NCBI GenBank assembly: GCA_902493375.1
Contig: CABUPH010000003.1
Location: 62,001 to 126,000, forward strand
Length of the DNA: 64,000 nt
Direction: 5' to 3'
Source: an uncultured Collinsella sp.
GTDB lineage: Bacteria > Actinomycetota > Coriobacteriia > Coriobacteriales > Coriobacteriaceae
Shown here: positions 22,195 through 30,535 of the stretch, piece by piece
Layout: the number at the start of each line of letters is the position of its first letter
Position numbering within the stretch: the first letter of the stretch is position 1
Notes under the pieces: generated by a model
The model's input: the letters and a program-made list of their open reading frames with translations, nothing else
Told to the model about the DNA's origin: nothing
Database searches by the model: none
Made by a program: the position numbers and the translations under genes

Positions 22195-22264
22195 GGCTGA
22201 ATAAAAAGTGAGTGTGGGCCCTGCCGTTCGTTCGAACGGCAGGGCCCACACTAATAATTCAGCC
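22195..22264. repeat. 70-bp near-perfect palindrome D2
   Basis: AGTGTGGGCCCTGCCGTTCG (22211-22230) and its exact complement (22233-22252) flank two bases. The palindrome extends outward after an AT-rich bulge with GGCTGAAT/ATTCAGCC (22195-22202, 22257-22264). Confidence 0.85.
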
Positions 22265-22296
22265 AACGTACGTCATAGCAATTCCCGGTAGGTCGA

Positions 22297-22388
22297 GGGT
22301 GCTCTGCGGCGGCCCGGTGTTTTCACCTGAACGACTTTGCGTAGCAACCGGAGTGAAGATGAAAACACCGGGCCGCCGCAGAGCACCC
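22297..22388. repeat. 92-bp hairpin D3 with perfect 28-bp stem
   Basis: Arms at 22297-22324 and 22361-22388 are perfect complements (starting GGGTGCTCTGCGGCGGCCCG). The 36-nt loop contains CTTTGCGTAGCAA (22335-22347), which recurs with one change in the loop of the hairpin at 52541-52618. Confidence 0.9.
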
Positions 22389-22481
22389 ACAGACCGCAGG
22401 GACGGGAGCAGCTATACTACTCTCAGTAGTTAAGGGTCGCGGATTGGCCGCGTCACCGCTCTCAACAGGAGGTCTTTGTTT

Positions 22482-22946
22482 ATGGCAGATCAAAAGCCGG
22501 TTGTCGGGATCATCATGGGTTCCAAGTCCGATCTGGGCGTTATGGAAGGCTGCACCGCCGAGCTCGAGGCGCTGGGCGTGCCCTATGAGCTTGTCATTGC
22601 GAGCGCACACCGCACACCGGCGAAGGTCCACGAGTGGGCTTCGACTGCCGCCGATCGCGGTATCAAAGTGATTATCGCCGCCGCCGGCAAGGCCGCTCAC
22701 CTGGGTGGTGTCGTGGCTGCCTTTACGCCGCTGCCGGTTATCGGTGTGCCTATGAAGACGAGTGACTTGGGCGGTATGGATTCGCTGCTGTCGATGGTGC
22801 AGATGCCTTCGGGCGTGCCCGTGGCCTGCGTTGCCATCAACGGCGCCAAGAACGCCGCCATCTACGCCACGCAGATTCTGGGCGCTTGCGACCCCGAGTA
22901 CCGCAAGGTTATCGAGAAGATGAAGCAGGAGATGGCCGACGCCTAG
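22482..22946 (+). CDS. purE: N5-carboxyaminoimidazole ribonucleotide mutase
   Basis: A 154-residue class I PurE that turns N5-CAIR into CAIR in purine synthesis. Signatures are GIIMGSKSDL at the N-terminus, the catalytic-histidine SAHRTP, and AAAGKAAHLGGV with GVPMKTSDLGGMDSLLS. ATG 22482 lies nine bases after AGGAGG; a TTG six bases earlier is too close to that site. A TATACT hexamer at 22413-22418 may be its -10. No purK is adjacent, unlike the usual purEK pair. Confidence 0.95.
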   Translation: MADQKPVVGIIMGSKSDLGVMEGCTAELEALGVPYELVIASAHRTPAKVHEWASTAADRGIKVIIAAAGKAAHLGGVVAAFTPLPVIGVPMKTSDLGGMDSLLSMVQMPSGVPVACVAINGAKNAAIYATQILGACDPEYRKVIEKMKQEMADA

Positions 22947-22981
22947 GCGTTCCGCCGTTTCACCGCAGTATAAGGAGAGCC

Positions 22982-23980
22982 ATGTCCGACTATCAGGGAA
23001 AACGATTCAAGGCTTCTCAGATTCCCGATCCGTCGAAGCCGGGTGCTGCCCATGCGGCGCAGCAGGGTCGGACATCCTCTCCTCAGCAGCCGCGCGCGCC
23101 GCGTTCTGTAACGCCGACGTCCCATCGCCGTCAGGATACGCCGGCTGCGTATCGCCCTTCGTCTTATAGCACCGCTAAGAAGCCGCCCCGGTCTTCATCG
23201 CATGCCGCGCCGTCGGATTACACCGAGCCGCCGCGCAAAAAGCGCCGCTCCATTATTCCCATTCTGCTCATCATCATCGGTATCGGCCTGATTGTTGCCG
23301 CCGCTGCCATCTTTATCAACGCGCAGATTGGCTATAAGCAGGCGAGCGATTCGTATCAGAAAATCGAGAAGCAATATATAAGCGATAAGGACGCCAGCGG
23401 CGTGCCGATTATCGACTTTGATGCACTTGCTCAGACAAACCCCGAGATTGTGGGTTGGATTTACGCGCCGGGAACCAACATCAACTATCCCGTGGTGCAG
23501 ACCAATAACAACTCCAAATACCTCAACACGCTGTTTGACGGTACGTCCAATGCATCGGGTGCGATTTTCTTGGACAGTGACGATACCGCGCCGGGAATGG
23601 TTGACCAGCAGACCACGATCTACGGCCACCACATGAACGACGGATCGATGTTCAATGTGATCTCGGATACGACCGATCAGGCGACGTTCGACAGCATAGA
23701 GTACGTGTATTACATCACGCGCGACGCCACCTATAAACTGCGACCACTGGCGACCAAAGTTGTCGAGGACACGTATGCCAAGGCGCGCACGCCCAATTTT
23801 GAGGGCGACGACGGGCTCAAGAACTACCTGTCCGAGATGCTCGACGGTGCCTCTGCCGTGGCGAGCGATGCCATCGATCGTGCCGCTTCGGCAACCAAGG
23901 TTGCAACGCTTGTGACCTGTCGTTCGTTATCGCTGAGCAACACGCGTGCCGTCATGGTGCTCACGCCGGTCGAGGAATAA
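22982..23980 (+). CDS. Class B sortase
   Basis: A 332-residue membrane-anchored transpeptidase that attaches proteins to the cell wall or pilin subunits. Residues 1-85 are a Pro/Ser/Arg-rich cytoplasmic tail. A membrane helix lies at about 86-110 (SIIPILLIIIGIGLIVAAAA). The sortase barrel has catalytic His in TIYGHHMNDGSMF, Cys in TLVTCRSL and Arg in SNTRAVMVL. The order and the GWIYAPGTNINYPVVQ strand fit class B. The long charged N-terminal tail is unusual. It starts 35 bases after purE with AAGGAGAG upstream. No substrate gene is adjacent; the candidates are the LxxTG proteins at 39-49 kb. Confidence 0.9.
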   Translation: MSDYQGKRFKASQIPDPSKPGAAHAAQQGRTSSPQQPRAPRSVTPTSHRRQDTPAAYRPSSYSTAKKPPRSSSHAAPSDYTEPPRKKRRSIIPILLIIIGIGLIVAAAAIFINAQIGYKQASDSYQKIEKQYISDKDASGVPIIDFDALAQTNPEIVGWIYAPGTNINYPVVQTNNNSKYLNTLFDGTSNASGAIFLDSDDTAPGMVDQQTTIYGHHMNDGSMFNVISDTTDQATFDSIEYVYYITRDATYKLRPLATKVVEDTYAKARTPNFEGDDGLKNYLSEMLDGASAVASDAIDRAASATKVATLVTCRSLSLSNTRAVMVLTPVEE

Positions 23981-24047
23981 GTTGTTCGAGAGTAGCTAAA
24001 AAAGCCCCGTTCCAAATTGGCTACTCGATGACGGTAAGGGAGAAATG

Positions 24048-24464
24048 ATGCTCGAGAATGGCAAAACGATGCCTTCGGTTGATGCTTGGCTGCGCGAGGC
24101 CAAGGCCGATTCGTCGGCACCTGCGTGCGGTATGTATCTGACACATAACGGTGTGGTGCGCGCGACGCCCAAGGCCGAGGCGCGCGGTGTCGAGACCGAT
24201 GGCGTGGCGCCGGGCCACAAGGTGGGCGGCATGGTGTTCGGCTTCGATGCTCAGAAGGTGCAGGCTGCTATCGAGGCCACGCGCGCGATGCCGGGTATCG
24301 GCTATGTGCGCGTGTGGCTGGCAAGCGGCGAGCTTGCCGTAGGTGACGACATCATGCTCGTGCTCATTGGCGGGGACATTCGCCCGCACGTGGTCGATGC
24401 GCTGCAGGCGCTCGTTGGCACCATCAAAAATGAGTGTGTGAGTGAGGTCGAGCGCGAGGCGTAG
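24048..24464 (+). CDS. MoaE-like molybdopterin synthase subunit family protein
   Basis: A 138-residue protein. Its second half reads like MoaE (the catalytic subunit of molybdopterin synthase): GIGYVRVWLASGELAVGDDI, then a short strand and HR-like region (GGDIRPHVVDALQALVGTIK). The N-terminal part is divergent, and the MoaE catalytic Lys in the K-x-x-x-W/P-x-W-K tail is not obvious (IKNECVSEVE). Two consecutive ATGs at 24045 and 24048 follow GGGAG; the second has better spacing. No other molybdenum-cofactor genes are in the window, so it may be a paralogue with another role. Confidence 0.6.
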   Translation: MLENGKTMPSVDAWLREAKADSSAPACGMYLTHNGVVRATPKAEARGVETDGVAPGHKVGGMVFGFDAQKVQAAIEATRAMPGIGYVRVWLASGELAVGDDIMLVLIGGDIRPHVVDALQALVGTIKNECVSEVEREA

Positions 24465-24494
24465 AGGTTTGCGTCGATAGAAGGCTCGTTTATA

Positions 24495-24533
24495 AAAATG
24501 CCCGCCGGTACGTGTGATACCGGCGGGCATTTT
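24495..24533. terminator. Bidirectional terminator between convergent genes
   Basis: ATGCCCGCCGGTA and TACCGGCGGGCAT pair perfectly (13 bp, 7-nt loop) and are flanked by AAAA and TTTT, so it can serve both the MoaE-like gene (+) and the membrane protein gene (-). Confidence 0.85.
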
Positions 24534-24554
24534 GCGTTTTGGGCGCGGTGAGCG

Positions 24555-25784
24555 CTACACGCGCGTTGCATCCTTGGGGCTCATGGTCATGCTCTGGAAG
24601 CGATTCTCCATAAAGTCATTATCGAAATACTTGCCGTAGAACTGCGCAACGGGAATATCCGGTTGCGTGCCGTTGACGCGCTGATACCAATAATCGAGCG
24701 ACTGCAGCGTCATAACGCCATCGACCAGCATAATGATGGTGAAGATGACGGTAGCCGAGTAGCGGCTCTTCCACGGAATCATGTTGATGAGCTTGAGCAG
24801 CCTCGGCAGCAGCAGCTTGATCCAGATGAGGCCACCAAGGCCCCACAGGCAGGCGAAGCCCGTGCAGGTACGTCCGCCGGTAAGGACGGCGAGCGGATCG
24901 GGCATGCCAAAGAGCTTCATATGCGAGTAACTCCACGAGACCACGCCAAACGAGGTCTGCATAAACCAGCCCACGAACACCTCAAAGCTTGCACCGAGCA
25001 GCGCGCTCACCAAAAAGATAATGATGGGGTTCTTTTTATAGAAGCGGTTGAGCACCATGGTCATGAGCACGGCGCCAAATCCGTAGATGGGGCTGAAGGG
25101 GCCAAACAGCATGCCGGCGCGGTTCTGGTAGACGCCCGGGTCGTCGATCGTCATGTGCCAGATGTCCTCGGCGATCAAGCCGAGTATGCAGCAGACAAAG
25201 AATACCCAGAACAGGTTGAAGTAGTTGAGCTTGATGTAGCCCTCGCCGGTTTCATCGCGCCCGAGCATGCCCTCGGCGGCGGCGTCGCGATCGAGCATCT
25301 CCTGCAGGCGGCGCTGCAGCTCGCGCTCCTGGCGCAGCGTGGGGTCGACGGTGGCCGAAAGCGCGACGAGGATGCCGAGCTGGATGGCAGGGCGCAGCAA
25401 GAAGGGCCCGATGCCTTGGAGCATCACGTCAACCAAAAGCTCGACGACGGTAAACGCGATAAGGATATAGGACAGACGGGCGGCATTGCGGCGCTGGTTC
25501 TTGATGAGGTCCAGGCCAAAGATGATCAAGATGACGGCACTGGCAGCCGAGAGCATGATGCCGGCGACGATAAGGCCGACCGCGACGAGCGTGTTGTCGC
25601 CGAGCTTGGCGGCGGCGTTGCCGTTGATGAGCGCGGTGATGACCTGCCACATAAAGGCGCCGACCGAAGGGAGCGTGCCCACGCCGGACAGGATGCATAG
25701 GACGGCGTACACCTTAATGATGAGGGGGATCTTCTTGACCTCCGTGGCGCTGGGGACGCTGGGGTCGAGTTCGTTTCGATCCAT
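24555..25784 (-). CDS. CmpB-like (putative ABC-transporter type IV) membrane protein
   Basis: A 409-residue polytopic protein. The N-terminal half holds four hydrophobic segments (KVYAVLCILSGVGTLPSVGA, VAVGLIVAGIMLSAASAVIL and following) and a charged helix near residues 175-200 (RQERELQRRLQEMLDRDAAA). The C-terminal half matches the CmpB/DUF1113 domain: NLFWVFFVCCILGLIAEDIW, FGPFSPIYGFGAV and ASFEVFVGWFMQ. The start is ATG 25784 after AAAGG; the frame is open for 59 more codons but without support. Function is unknown despite the family name. Confidence 0.75.
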   Translation of the reverse strand: MDRNELDPSVPSATEVKKIPLIIKVYAVLCILSGVGTLPSVGAFMWQVITALINGNAAAKLGDNTLVAVGLIVAGIMLSAASAVILIIFGLDLIKNQRRNAARLSYILIAFTVVELLVDVMLQGIGPFLLRPAIQLGILVALSATVDPTLRQERELQRRLQEMLDRDAAAEGMLGRDETGEGYIKLNYFNLFWVFFVCCILGLIAEDIWHMTIDDPGVYQNRAGMLFGPFSPIYGFGAVLMTMVLNRFYKKNPIIIFLVSALLGASFEVFVGWFMQTSFGVVSWSYSHMKLFGMPDPLAVLTGGRTCTGFACLWGLGGLIWIKLLLPRLLKLINMIPWKSRYSATVIFTIIMLVDGVMTLQSLDYWYQRVNGTQPDIPVAQFYGKYFDNDFMENRFQSMTMSPKDATRV

Positions 25785-26078
25785 ACATAACCTTTCTCGT
25801 TTTGCTGTAGGTACAAGGATACGCCGCCGACCTGCCAAAAGACAGGACGAACGTCCCAATTGCAACAATGCAAGCCCAAACGGCGGGCGAGACGCGTCGC
25901 AACGGAAGTATGCGGGATCGTCGGCCCCGAGGCGGTTGCCCAATAAAATGTTTGGCTGCAAAACGGATTATAAGCTCGGTGGGCTTTTAAAAAGCGCTGT
26001 TCATGCGCGGGAGTGCTTGTCTTGCCGTGCGTATAATAGGGCAGGTAACGCCAAATAACGAGGCTCTGAGGGGATGCC
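25785..26078. other. Divergent promoter region, membrane protein / purF
   Basis: No gene seen. A perfect TATAAT at 26032-26037 on the plus strand lies 41 bases before purF and is its likely -10; the -35 is poor, so an activator may help. The strongly AT-rich stretch at 25935-25995 could hold operator sites, but no repeated motif was recognised. Confidence 0.45.
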
Positions 26079-27749
26079 ATGTCTCAAGAAACCATCCGCG
26101 CGGCCGAGCGTGCCGCGGGACAGGTGAAGACCATGTCGACGTATGATCCGGACTCCGACCAGCTGCATGAGGAATGCGGCATTTTTGGTGTGTGGGCACC
26201 CGATCGCGATGTGGCTCGACTGACGTACTTTGGTCTGCGCGCGCTGCAGCATCGCGGCCAGGAATCGGCGGGAATCGCCGTGGGTGATGGCGGCACGGTT
26301 ATGGTCCGCAAAGATCTGGGCCTGCTCGACCGCGTGTTCTCCAACGCCGACCTGTCGACGCTCTCCGGCCAGCTGGCCGTGGGCCACGTGCGCTATGGCA
26401 CTGCCGGTGCCAAGAGCTGGGAAGCCTCGCAGCCGCATCTCTCCACCATCAACAGCGTCATTATCGCGCTTGCTCACAACGGCACTCTGGTCAACACCGA
26501 CGAGCTGCGCCGCCAGCTGATCGAGCTGGGCGTGCCGTTCCTCTCCAATTCGGATTCCGAGGTCGCGACCAAGCTTATCGGCTACTTTACTCAGCGTACA
26601 GGCCATCTGCGCGAGGGCATTCGCAAGACCATGGAGCTCGTGCGCGGCGGCTACGCCATGACGCTCATCAACGAGCAAGCGCTCTACGCATTCCGCGATC
26701 CGCACGGCATTCGCCCGCTCGTGCTGGGCAAGCTGGTGGACGAGGGTCTGGACCAGGCCGATGCCGCATCCGTTTCGCAGCTGCCCTCGCAAGACGGCGC
26801 CACGACGGTCGACGCCACCACCCATGTCACGCGCGCCGGCGGCTGGGTCGTTGCTTCCGAGACCTGCGCACTCGACATCGTGGGCGCCGAGTACGTCCGT
26901 GACGTCCGTCCTGGTGAGATTTTGCGCATCAGCGCCGAGGGTCTGGTATCCGAGCAGGGCGTGCCTGCCGCCGAAGAGCCCGCAAACTGCATCTTTGAGC
27001 AGGTCTACTTTGCCCGCCCCGACTCCATTATGAACGGCAAGAGCGTTTACGCCTGCCGTTACGACATGGGTCGTCAGCTGGCACATGAGGAGCCCGTCGA
27101 GGCCGACCTGGTCATCGGCGTGCCCGACTCCGGCCTGCCGCCCGCGGAGGGGTATTCGCACGAGAGCGGTATTCCCTTTGGCGAGGGTCTTATCAAGAAC
27201 CGCTACGTGGGCCGTACGTTTATCGAGCCTACGCAGGAGCTGCGCGCCATGGGCGTGCGCATGAAGCTCAACCCGCTGCGCGACAACATCGAGGGCAAGC
27301 GCCTGGTCGTCATCGACGACTCCATCGTGCGCGGCACCACCATGGTGCAGCTTGTCAAGATGCTGCGCAACGCCGGCGCCAAGGAGATTCATATCCGCAT
27401 CAACTCGCCCGAGGTCATCTGGCCGTGCTTCTACGGTATCGATACCGACGTGCAGTCGCAGCTTATCAGCGCCAACAAGACGGTCGACGAGATTTGCGAG
27501 TATATCGGCGCCGATTCGCTGGCCTTCCTTTCGGTCGAGGGCCTGCTTAAGGTCATGCCCAAGGGCGGTTACTGCGATGCGTGCTTTACCGGCCGCTACC
27601 CCGTGGCGATTCCCGAGAGCTTTGGCCGCGATAAGTTTATGGAGGGCTTTAAGCCCCGCAACCTGGACAAGCCGCTGCACTTTGACGACGACGCCGTGGT
27701 CGAGAAATACGACGACCGCAGCTGGGAAGAGGAGCACGGCGAGGCCTAA
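26079..27749 (+). CDS. purF: Amidophosphoribosyltransferase
   Basis: A 556-residue enzyme for the first step of purine synthesis, PRPP plus glutamine to phosphoribosylamine. The class II amidotransferase nucleophile is Cys33 in HEECGIFGVWAP, so the first 32 residues would be a propeptide, longer than the 11 of B. subtilis. The phosphoribosyl domain has VIGVPDSGLPPAEGYS and the PRPP loop VVIDDSIVRGTTM. Clustered cysteines near the end (GYCDACFTG) suggest the 4Fe-4S, oxygen-sensitive type. ATG 26079 follows GAGGGG. purMN lies 157 bases downstream. Confidence 0.95.
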   Translation: MSQETIRAAERAAGQVKTMSTYDPDSDQLHEECGIFGVWAPDRDVARLTYFGLRALQHRGQESAGIAVGDGGTVMVRKDLGLLDRVFSNADLSTLSGQLAVGHVRYGTAGAKSWEASQPHLSTINSVIIALAHNGTLVNTDELRRQLIELGVPFLSNSDSEVATKLIGYFTQRTGHLREGIRKTMELVRGGYAMTLINEQALYAFRDPHGIRPLVLGKLVDEGLDQADAASVSQLPSQDGATTVDATTHVTRAGGWVVASETCALDIVGAEYVRDVRPGEILRISAEGLVSEQGVPAAEEPANCIFEQVYFARPDSIMNGKSVYACRYDMGRQLAHEEPVEADLVIGVPDSGLPPAEGYSHESGIPFGEGLIKNRYVGRTFIEPTQELRAMGVRMKLNPLRDNIEGKRLVVIDDSIVRGTTMVQLVKMLRNAGAKEIHIRINSPEVIWPCFYGIDTDVQSQLISANKTVDEICEYIGADSLAFLSVEGLLKVMPKGGYCDACFTGRYPVAIPESFGRDKFMEGFKPRNLDKPLHFDDDAVVEKYDDRSWEEEHGEA

Positions 27750-27761
27750 AGCCTGCCATGT

Positions 27762-27791
27762 AGGGACAGGTTTATTCTGGTAGGTTTTACC
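27762..27791. repeat. Half copy of the GGTTTATT...GGTTTTACC element
   Basis: The sequence AGGGACAGGTTTATTCTGG followed by TAGGTTTTACC matches one arm of the inverted repeat at 51595-51790. No partner arm is adjacent. Confidence 0.6.
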
Positions 27792-27810
27792 TGCTGTTTT
27801 GTTGATATGA

Positions 27811-27837
27811 CGGCGTGTGCTGTTATGGCACACGCCG
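27811..27837 (+). other. Stable hairpin between purF and purM
   Basis: CGGCGTGTGC and GCACACGCCG, a perfect 10-bp stem with a 7-nt loop, no T-run after it. It may be an mRNA processing or partial termination site. Confidence 0.6.
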
Positions 27838-27906
27838 AAATGAACGCAACTATGAGCACCGTTTGGCGCCCGCGCGGCGCCACGGTAGTGGGAGAGGAAG
27901 GCTCAG

Positions 27907-29010
27907 ATGAGCGACAGCAAGCATGTGACGTATGAGGATGCCGGCGTCGATACCGCTGAGGGCGGCCGTGCCGTCGACGCGATTAAGCAGATGGTCAAGG
28001 ACACCAACCGCCCCGAGGTCATTGGCGGTATCGGCGGCTTCGGTGGCCTGTTCTCGGCCGCCGCGCTTAAGGATATGGAAGACCCGATTCTGATTAGCGG
28101 TACCGACGGCGTGGGCACCAAGCTCGTGCTCGCCCAGATCATGGACCGTCACGAGACAGTGGGCCAGGACCTGGTCGCCATGTGCGTCAACGACATTCTG
28201 GCTTCGGGTGCCGAGCCGCTGTTCTTCCTGGACTACGTTGCCATCGGTCACATCGAGGCCGAGCACATGGCAAAGATCATCAAGGGCGTGGCCGACGGCT
28301 GCAAGCTCGCGGGCTGCGCGCTCGTGGGCGGCGAGATGGCCGAGCACCCGGGCGTTATGGCTCCTGCCGACTACGACCTTGCCGGCTTTACCGTGGGCGT
28401 CGTCGATCGTCCCAAGATGCTCGACCCCGCGAATGTCCGCCCGGGCGATGTAATCCTGGGCCTGCCTTCCACCGGCGTGCACTCCAACGGCTACTCGCTC
28501 GTGCGCAAAGTCATCGGCGTCGACGGCATCAAGCCGGGCACGCCCGAGGCCGCCGCTAAGGCCGAGGAGCTGAGCCGCCCGCTCGAGGAGCTCGGTGGCG
28601 CATCGCTGGCTGACGCTCTGCTGGCCCCCACGCGCATCTACGTCAAGCCTATTCTGGAGCTGCTGCGCGGTGGCGCTCCGGTGCACGCCATCGCCCACAT
28701 CACTGGCGGCGGTATTACCGAGAACCTCAACCGCGCGCTCGCCGACGACGTCGACGCCGTGGTCACCCGCAACGGTGCCGAGATGGGTTGGGACGTTCCG
28801 CCCGTCATCACCTATGTGTCGCGCCAGGCCGAGCTCGCGCCCAATGAGGCATGCAAGACCTTCAACATGGGCGTTGGCCTGTGCCTGATCGTCGCCCCCG
28901 AGGACGAGGCCGCGGTGACCGAGGCTCTGGTCGCGCTGGGCGAGAAGCCGTTCCGCGTGGGCGAGTGCGTCGAGGGTTCCGGTAAGGTCGTGTACTCCGA
29001 TGAGCGCTAA
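27907..29010 (+). CDS. purM: Phosphoribosylformylglycinamidine cyclo-ligase
   Basis: A 367-residue AIR synthetase (step five of purine synthesis). Signatures are SKHVTYEDAGVDTAEGGRAV, GIGGFGGLFS, the ATP-binding DPILISGTDGVGTKL, MCVNDILASGAEPLFFLDY and GLPSTGVHSNGYSLVRKV, with AHITGGGITENLNR near the end. It is about 20 residues longer than E. coli PurM. The ATG follows GAGAGGAAGG. The last 11 bases overlap purN, implying translational coupling. Confidence 0.96.
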   Translation: MSDSKHVTYEDAGVDTAEGGRAVDAIKQMVKDTNRPEVIGGIGGFGGLFSAAALKDMEDPILISGTDGVGTKLVLAQIMDRHETVGQDLVAMCVNDILASGAEPLFFLDYVAIGHIEAEHMAKIIKGVADGCKLAGCALVGGEMAEHPGVMAPADYDLAGFTVGVVDRPKMLDPANVRPGDVILGLPSTGVHSNGYSLVRKVIGVDGIKPGTPEAAAKAEELSRPLEELGGASLADALLAPTRIYVKPILELLRGGAPVHAIAHITGGGITENLNRALADDVDAVVTRNGAEMGWDVPPVITYVSRQAELAPNEACKTFNMGVGLCLIVAPEDEAAVTEALVALGEKPFRVGECVEGSGKVVYSDER

Positions 29011-29701
29011 CGAGCAGATGACTGCTGCCGAGGGCCTGGGCTTTGTGCCCTACACCCGTCCGACCGGCACCGATACGGCCGAGCCGCTCAAGATCGGTGT
29101 GCTCATCAGCGGTTCGGGTACCAACCTGCAGGCGCTGATCGATTTGATCGCCGCCGGCAAGCTCAACGCTTCGATTGAGCTTGTGGTGTCGAGCCGTCCT
29201 TCGGCTAAGGGTTTGCATCGCGCTGAGCGCGCGGGCATCCAGACGCTCACACTGTCCAAGGATGTCTATGCCGACCCTATTGCCGCCGACGAGATCATCG
29301 CGCACGAGCTTCTCGAGCGCGGCTGCGAGTATGTGGTCATGGCCGGCTACATGCGCATGGTGCACACGCCGCTGCTGGCGGCGTTTCCCAACCGCGTGGT
29401 CAACTTGCATCCGGCGCTGCTGCCGAGCTTTACCGGTGCGCATGCGATTGACGACGCCTTTGCGCGCGGCGTCAAGGTAACTGGCGTGACCGTGCATTTT
29501 GCCAACGAGATCTACGACAACGGTCCCATCATCGCCCAGCGCGCGCTGGCTGTCGAGGAAGGTTGGGATGTCGACACGCTCGAGGAGCACATCCACGCGA
29601 TTGAGCACGTGCTGTATCCCGAGGTTGTTCAGATGCTCGCCGACGGCCGTGTCCACGTGCTGGAGAGCGGCAAGGTCGCAATTGATGCACCCCGCGGCTA
29701 G
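29000..29701 (+). CDS. purN: Phosphoribosylglycinamide formyltransferase
   Basis: A 233-residue enzyme transferring the formyl group of 10-formyl-THF to GAR. Signatures are GVLISGSGTNLQALID (phosphate loop), MAGYMRMVHTPLL, catalytic NLHPALLPSFTGAHAI and the Asp in TVHFANEIYDNGPII. It has a 29-residue N-terminal extension over E. coli PurN. The ATG overlaps the purM stop by 11 bases. A terminator follows at 29734. Confidence 0.95.
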   Translation: MSANEQMTAAEGLGFVPYTRPTGTDTAEPLKIGVLISGSGTNLQALIDLIAAGKLNASIELVVSSRPSAKGLHRAERAGIQTLTLSKDVYADPIAADEIIAHELLERGCEYVVMAGYMRMVHTPLLAAFPNRVVNLHPALLPSFTGAHAIDDAFARGVKVTGVTVHFANEIYDNGPIIAQRALAVEEGWDVDTLEEHIHAIEHVLYPEVVQMLADGRVHVLESGKVAIDAPRG

Positions 29702-29733
29702 CGGTGCACAGTACAATTTAGCCGAGTAGTCAG

Positions 29734-29775
29734 GGTGGTCATTGGCGCCAAGGCGCGCGTGGCCACCTTTTGTTT
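29734..29775 (+). terminator. Terminator of purMN
   Basis: GGTGGTCA and TGGCCACC pair over 8 bp (one G-T) with further G-C pairing in the loop region, followed by TTTTGTTTT. Confidence 0.75.
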
Positions 29776-29780
29776 TAGGT

Positions 29781-29834
29781 AGTCATCGGGGACGTTCTTT
29801 AACGACTGGTCATTCAAGAACGTCGCAGGTGACT
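29781..29834. repeat. GGGGACGTTCTT palindrome C1
   Basis: AGTCATCGGGGACGTTCTT pairs imperfectly with AAGAACGTCGCAGGTGACT across a 16-nt loop. The GGGGACGTTC core is shared with the element at 30337-30411. It ends 20 bases before the PTS IIA start. Confidence 0.75.
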
Positions 29835-29853
29835 AGGTGAGAGAGGTGAGCGC

Positions 29854-30318
29854 ATGGCGGATAACGAAGCGCTGTTTACGCCTGAGCTGGTGTTTTTTGA
29901 TTGGGAGTGTGCAACGCCGGATGAGGTGTTCGCGCGGCTCGAGGGCGAGCTTGCCCCGCGCGGCTACATTGCCGACGGTTGGCTCGACGCCGTTCGCACG
30001 CGCGAGGATGCCTATCCCACGGGCCTTGCCATGCCGGCGGCAAACATTGCCATTCCGCATACCGATCCGGGGTTTGTGGCCAAGCCCTATATCGCGGTGG
30101 TGAAGCCCGTCGCGCCCGTGACATTTAACGCTATGGCTGGCATGGGCGCTCCGGTGCCGGCGCAGATCGTCATCAATCTGGGCATCGCCGAGCCGGGCGG
30201 CCAGGTCGAGGCCCTGCAGGCGCTCATGAATATCTTTATGGACGCCGATGCCGCAGCCGACGTGCTCGGCCAGACCACGCCCCAGGGCATGGTCGACGCC
30301 ATCCGTCGCCACTTCTAA
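29854..30318 (+). CDS. PTS fructose/galactitol-type IIA domain protein
   Basis: A 154-residue single-domain PTS EIIA of the mannitol/fructose (EIIA-2) family. The phosphorylated histidine is in NIAIPHTDPGF (His about 69), and the C-terminal helices QALMNIFMDADAAADVL fit the fold. Galactitol-type (GatA) enzymes are the nearest by pattern. No IIB or IIC gene is adjacent, so it is an orphan that may act in trans or have a regulatory task. The start ATG follows AGAGAGGTGAG. It is flanked on both sides by GGGGAC-type palindromes. Confidence 0.85.
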   Translation: MADNEALFTPELVFFDWECATPDEVFARLEGELAPRGYIADGWLDAVRTREDAYPTGLAMPAANIAIPHTDPGFVAKPYIAVVKPVAPVTFNAMAGMGAPVPAQIVINLGIAEPGGQVEALQALMNIFMDADAAADVLGQTTPQGMVDAIRRHF

Positions 30319-30336
30319 GGTGGGGCTGAGTCGGCG

Positions 30337-30411
30337 CTTGGGGACGTTCCTTTTCTGCCGGCAGTAAGGGACAGTCCCCAAGTGCCGGCACATAAAGAAC
30401 GTCCCCAAGTG
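30337..30411. repeat. GGGGACGTTC palindrome C2
   Basis: CTTGGGGACGTTC (30337-30349) pairs with GAACGTCCCCAAG (30398-30410). Inside, TGCCGGCA occurs at 30356-30363 and 30383-30390, and GGGACAGTCCC forms its own small palindrome. It lies 19 bases after the PTS IIA stop. Confidence 0.8.
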
Positions 30412-30414
30412 TCA

Positions 30415-30460
30415 CATCTGTCCCCTTTGCACCAAAATGGTGCAGATTAACCTGTCCCCA
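30415..30460. repeat. GGGGACAG-type palindrome C2b
   Basis: TGCACC-AAAAT-GGTGCA is the central hairpin, flanked by CTGTCCCC on both sides. It is directly adjacent to C2. The same GGGGACAG word ends several other hairpins in the window. Confidence 0.6.
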
Positions 30461-30535
30461 ATGCATCAAGCGTGCCGCGGGGACTGCGTTGTGACACAAT
30501 GGCGTTTGTTCGATTCGTTATGCGAAAGGCCAACT

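Noticed and set aside
26079..26180. Alternative purF start nearer to the catalytic Cys
   Set aside because: The internal ATG at 26133 has no ribosome-binding site, while ATG 26079 follows GAGGGG; the extra residues are consistent with a cleaved propeptide.
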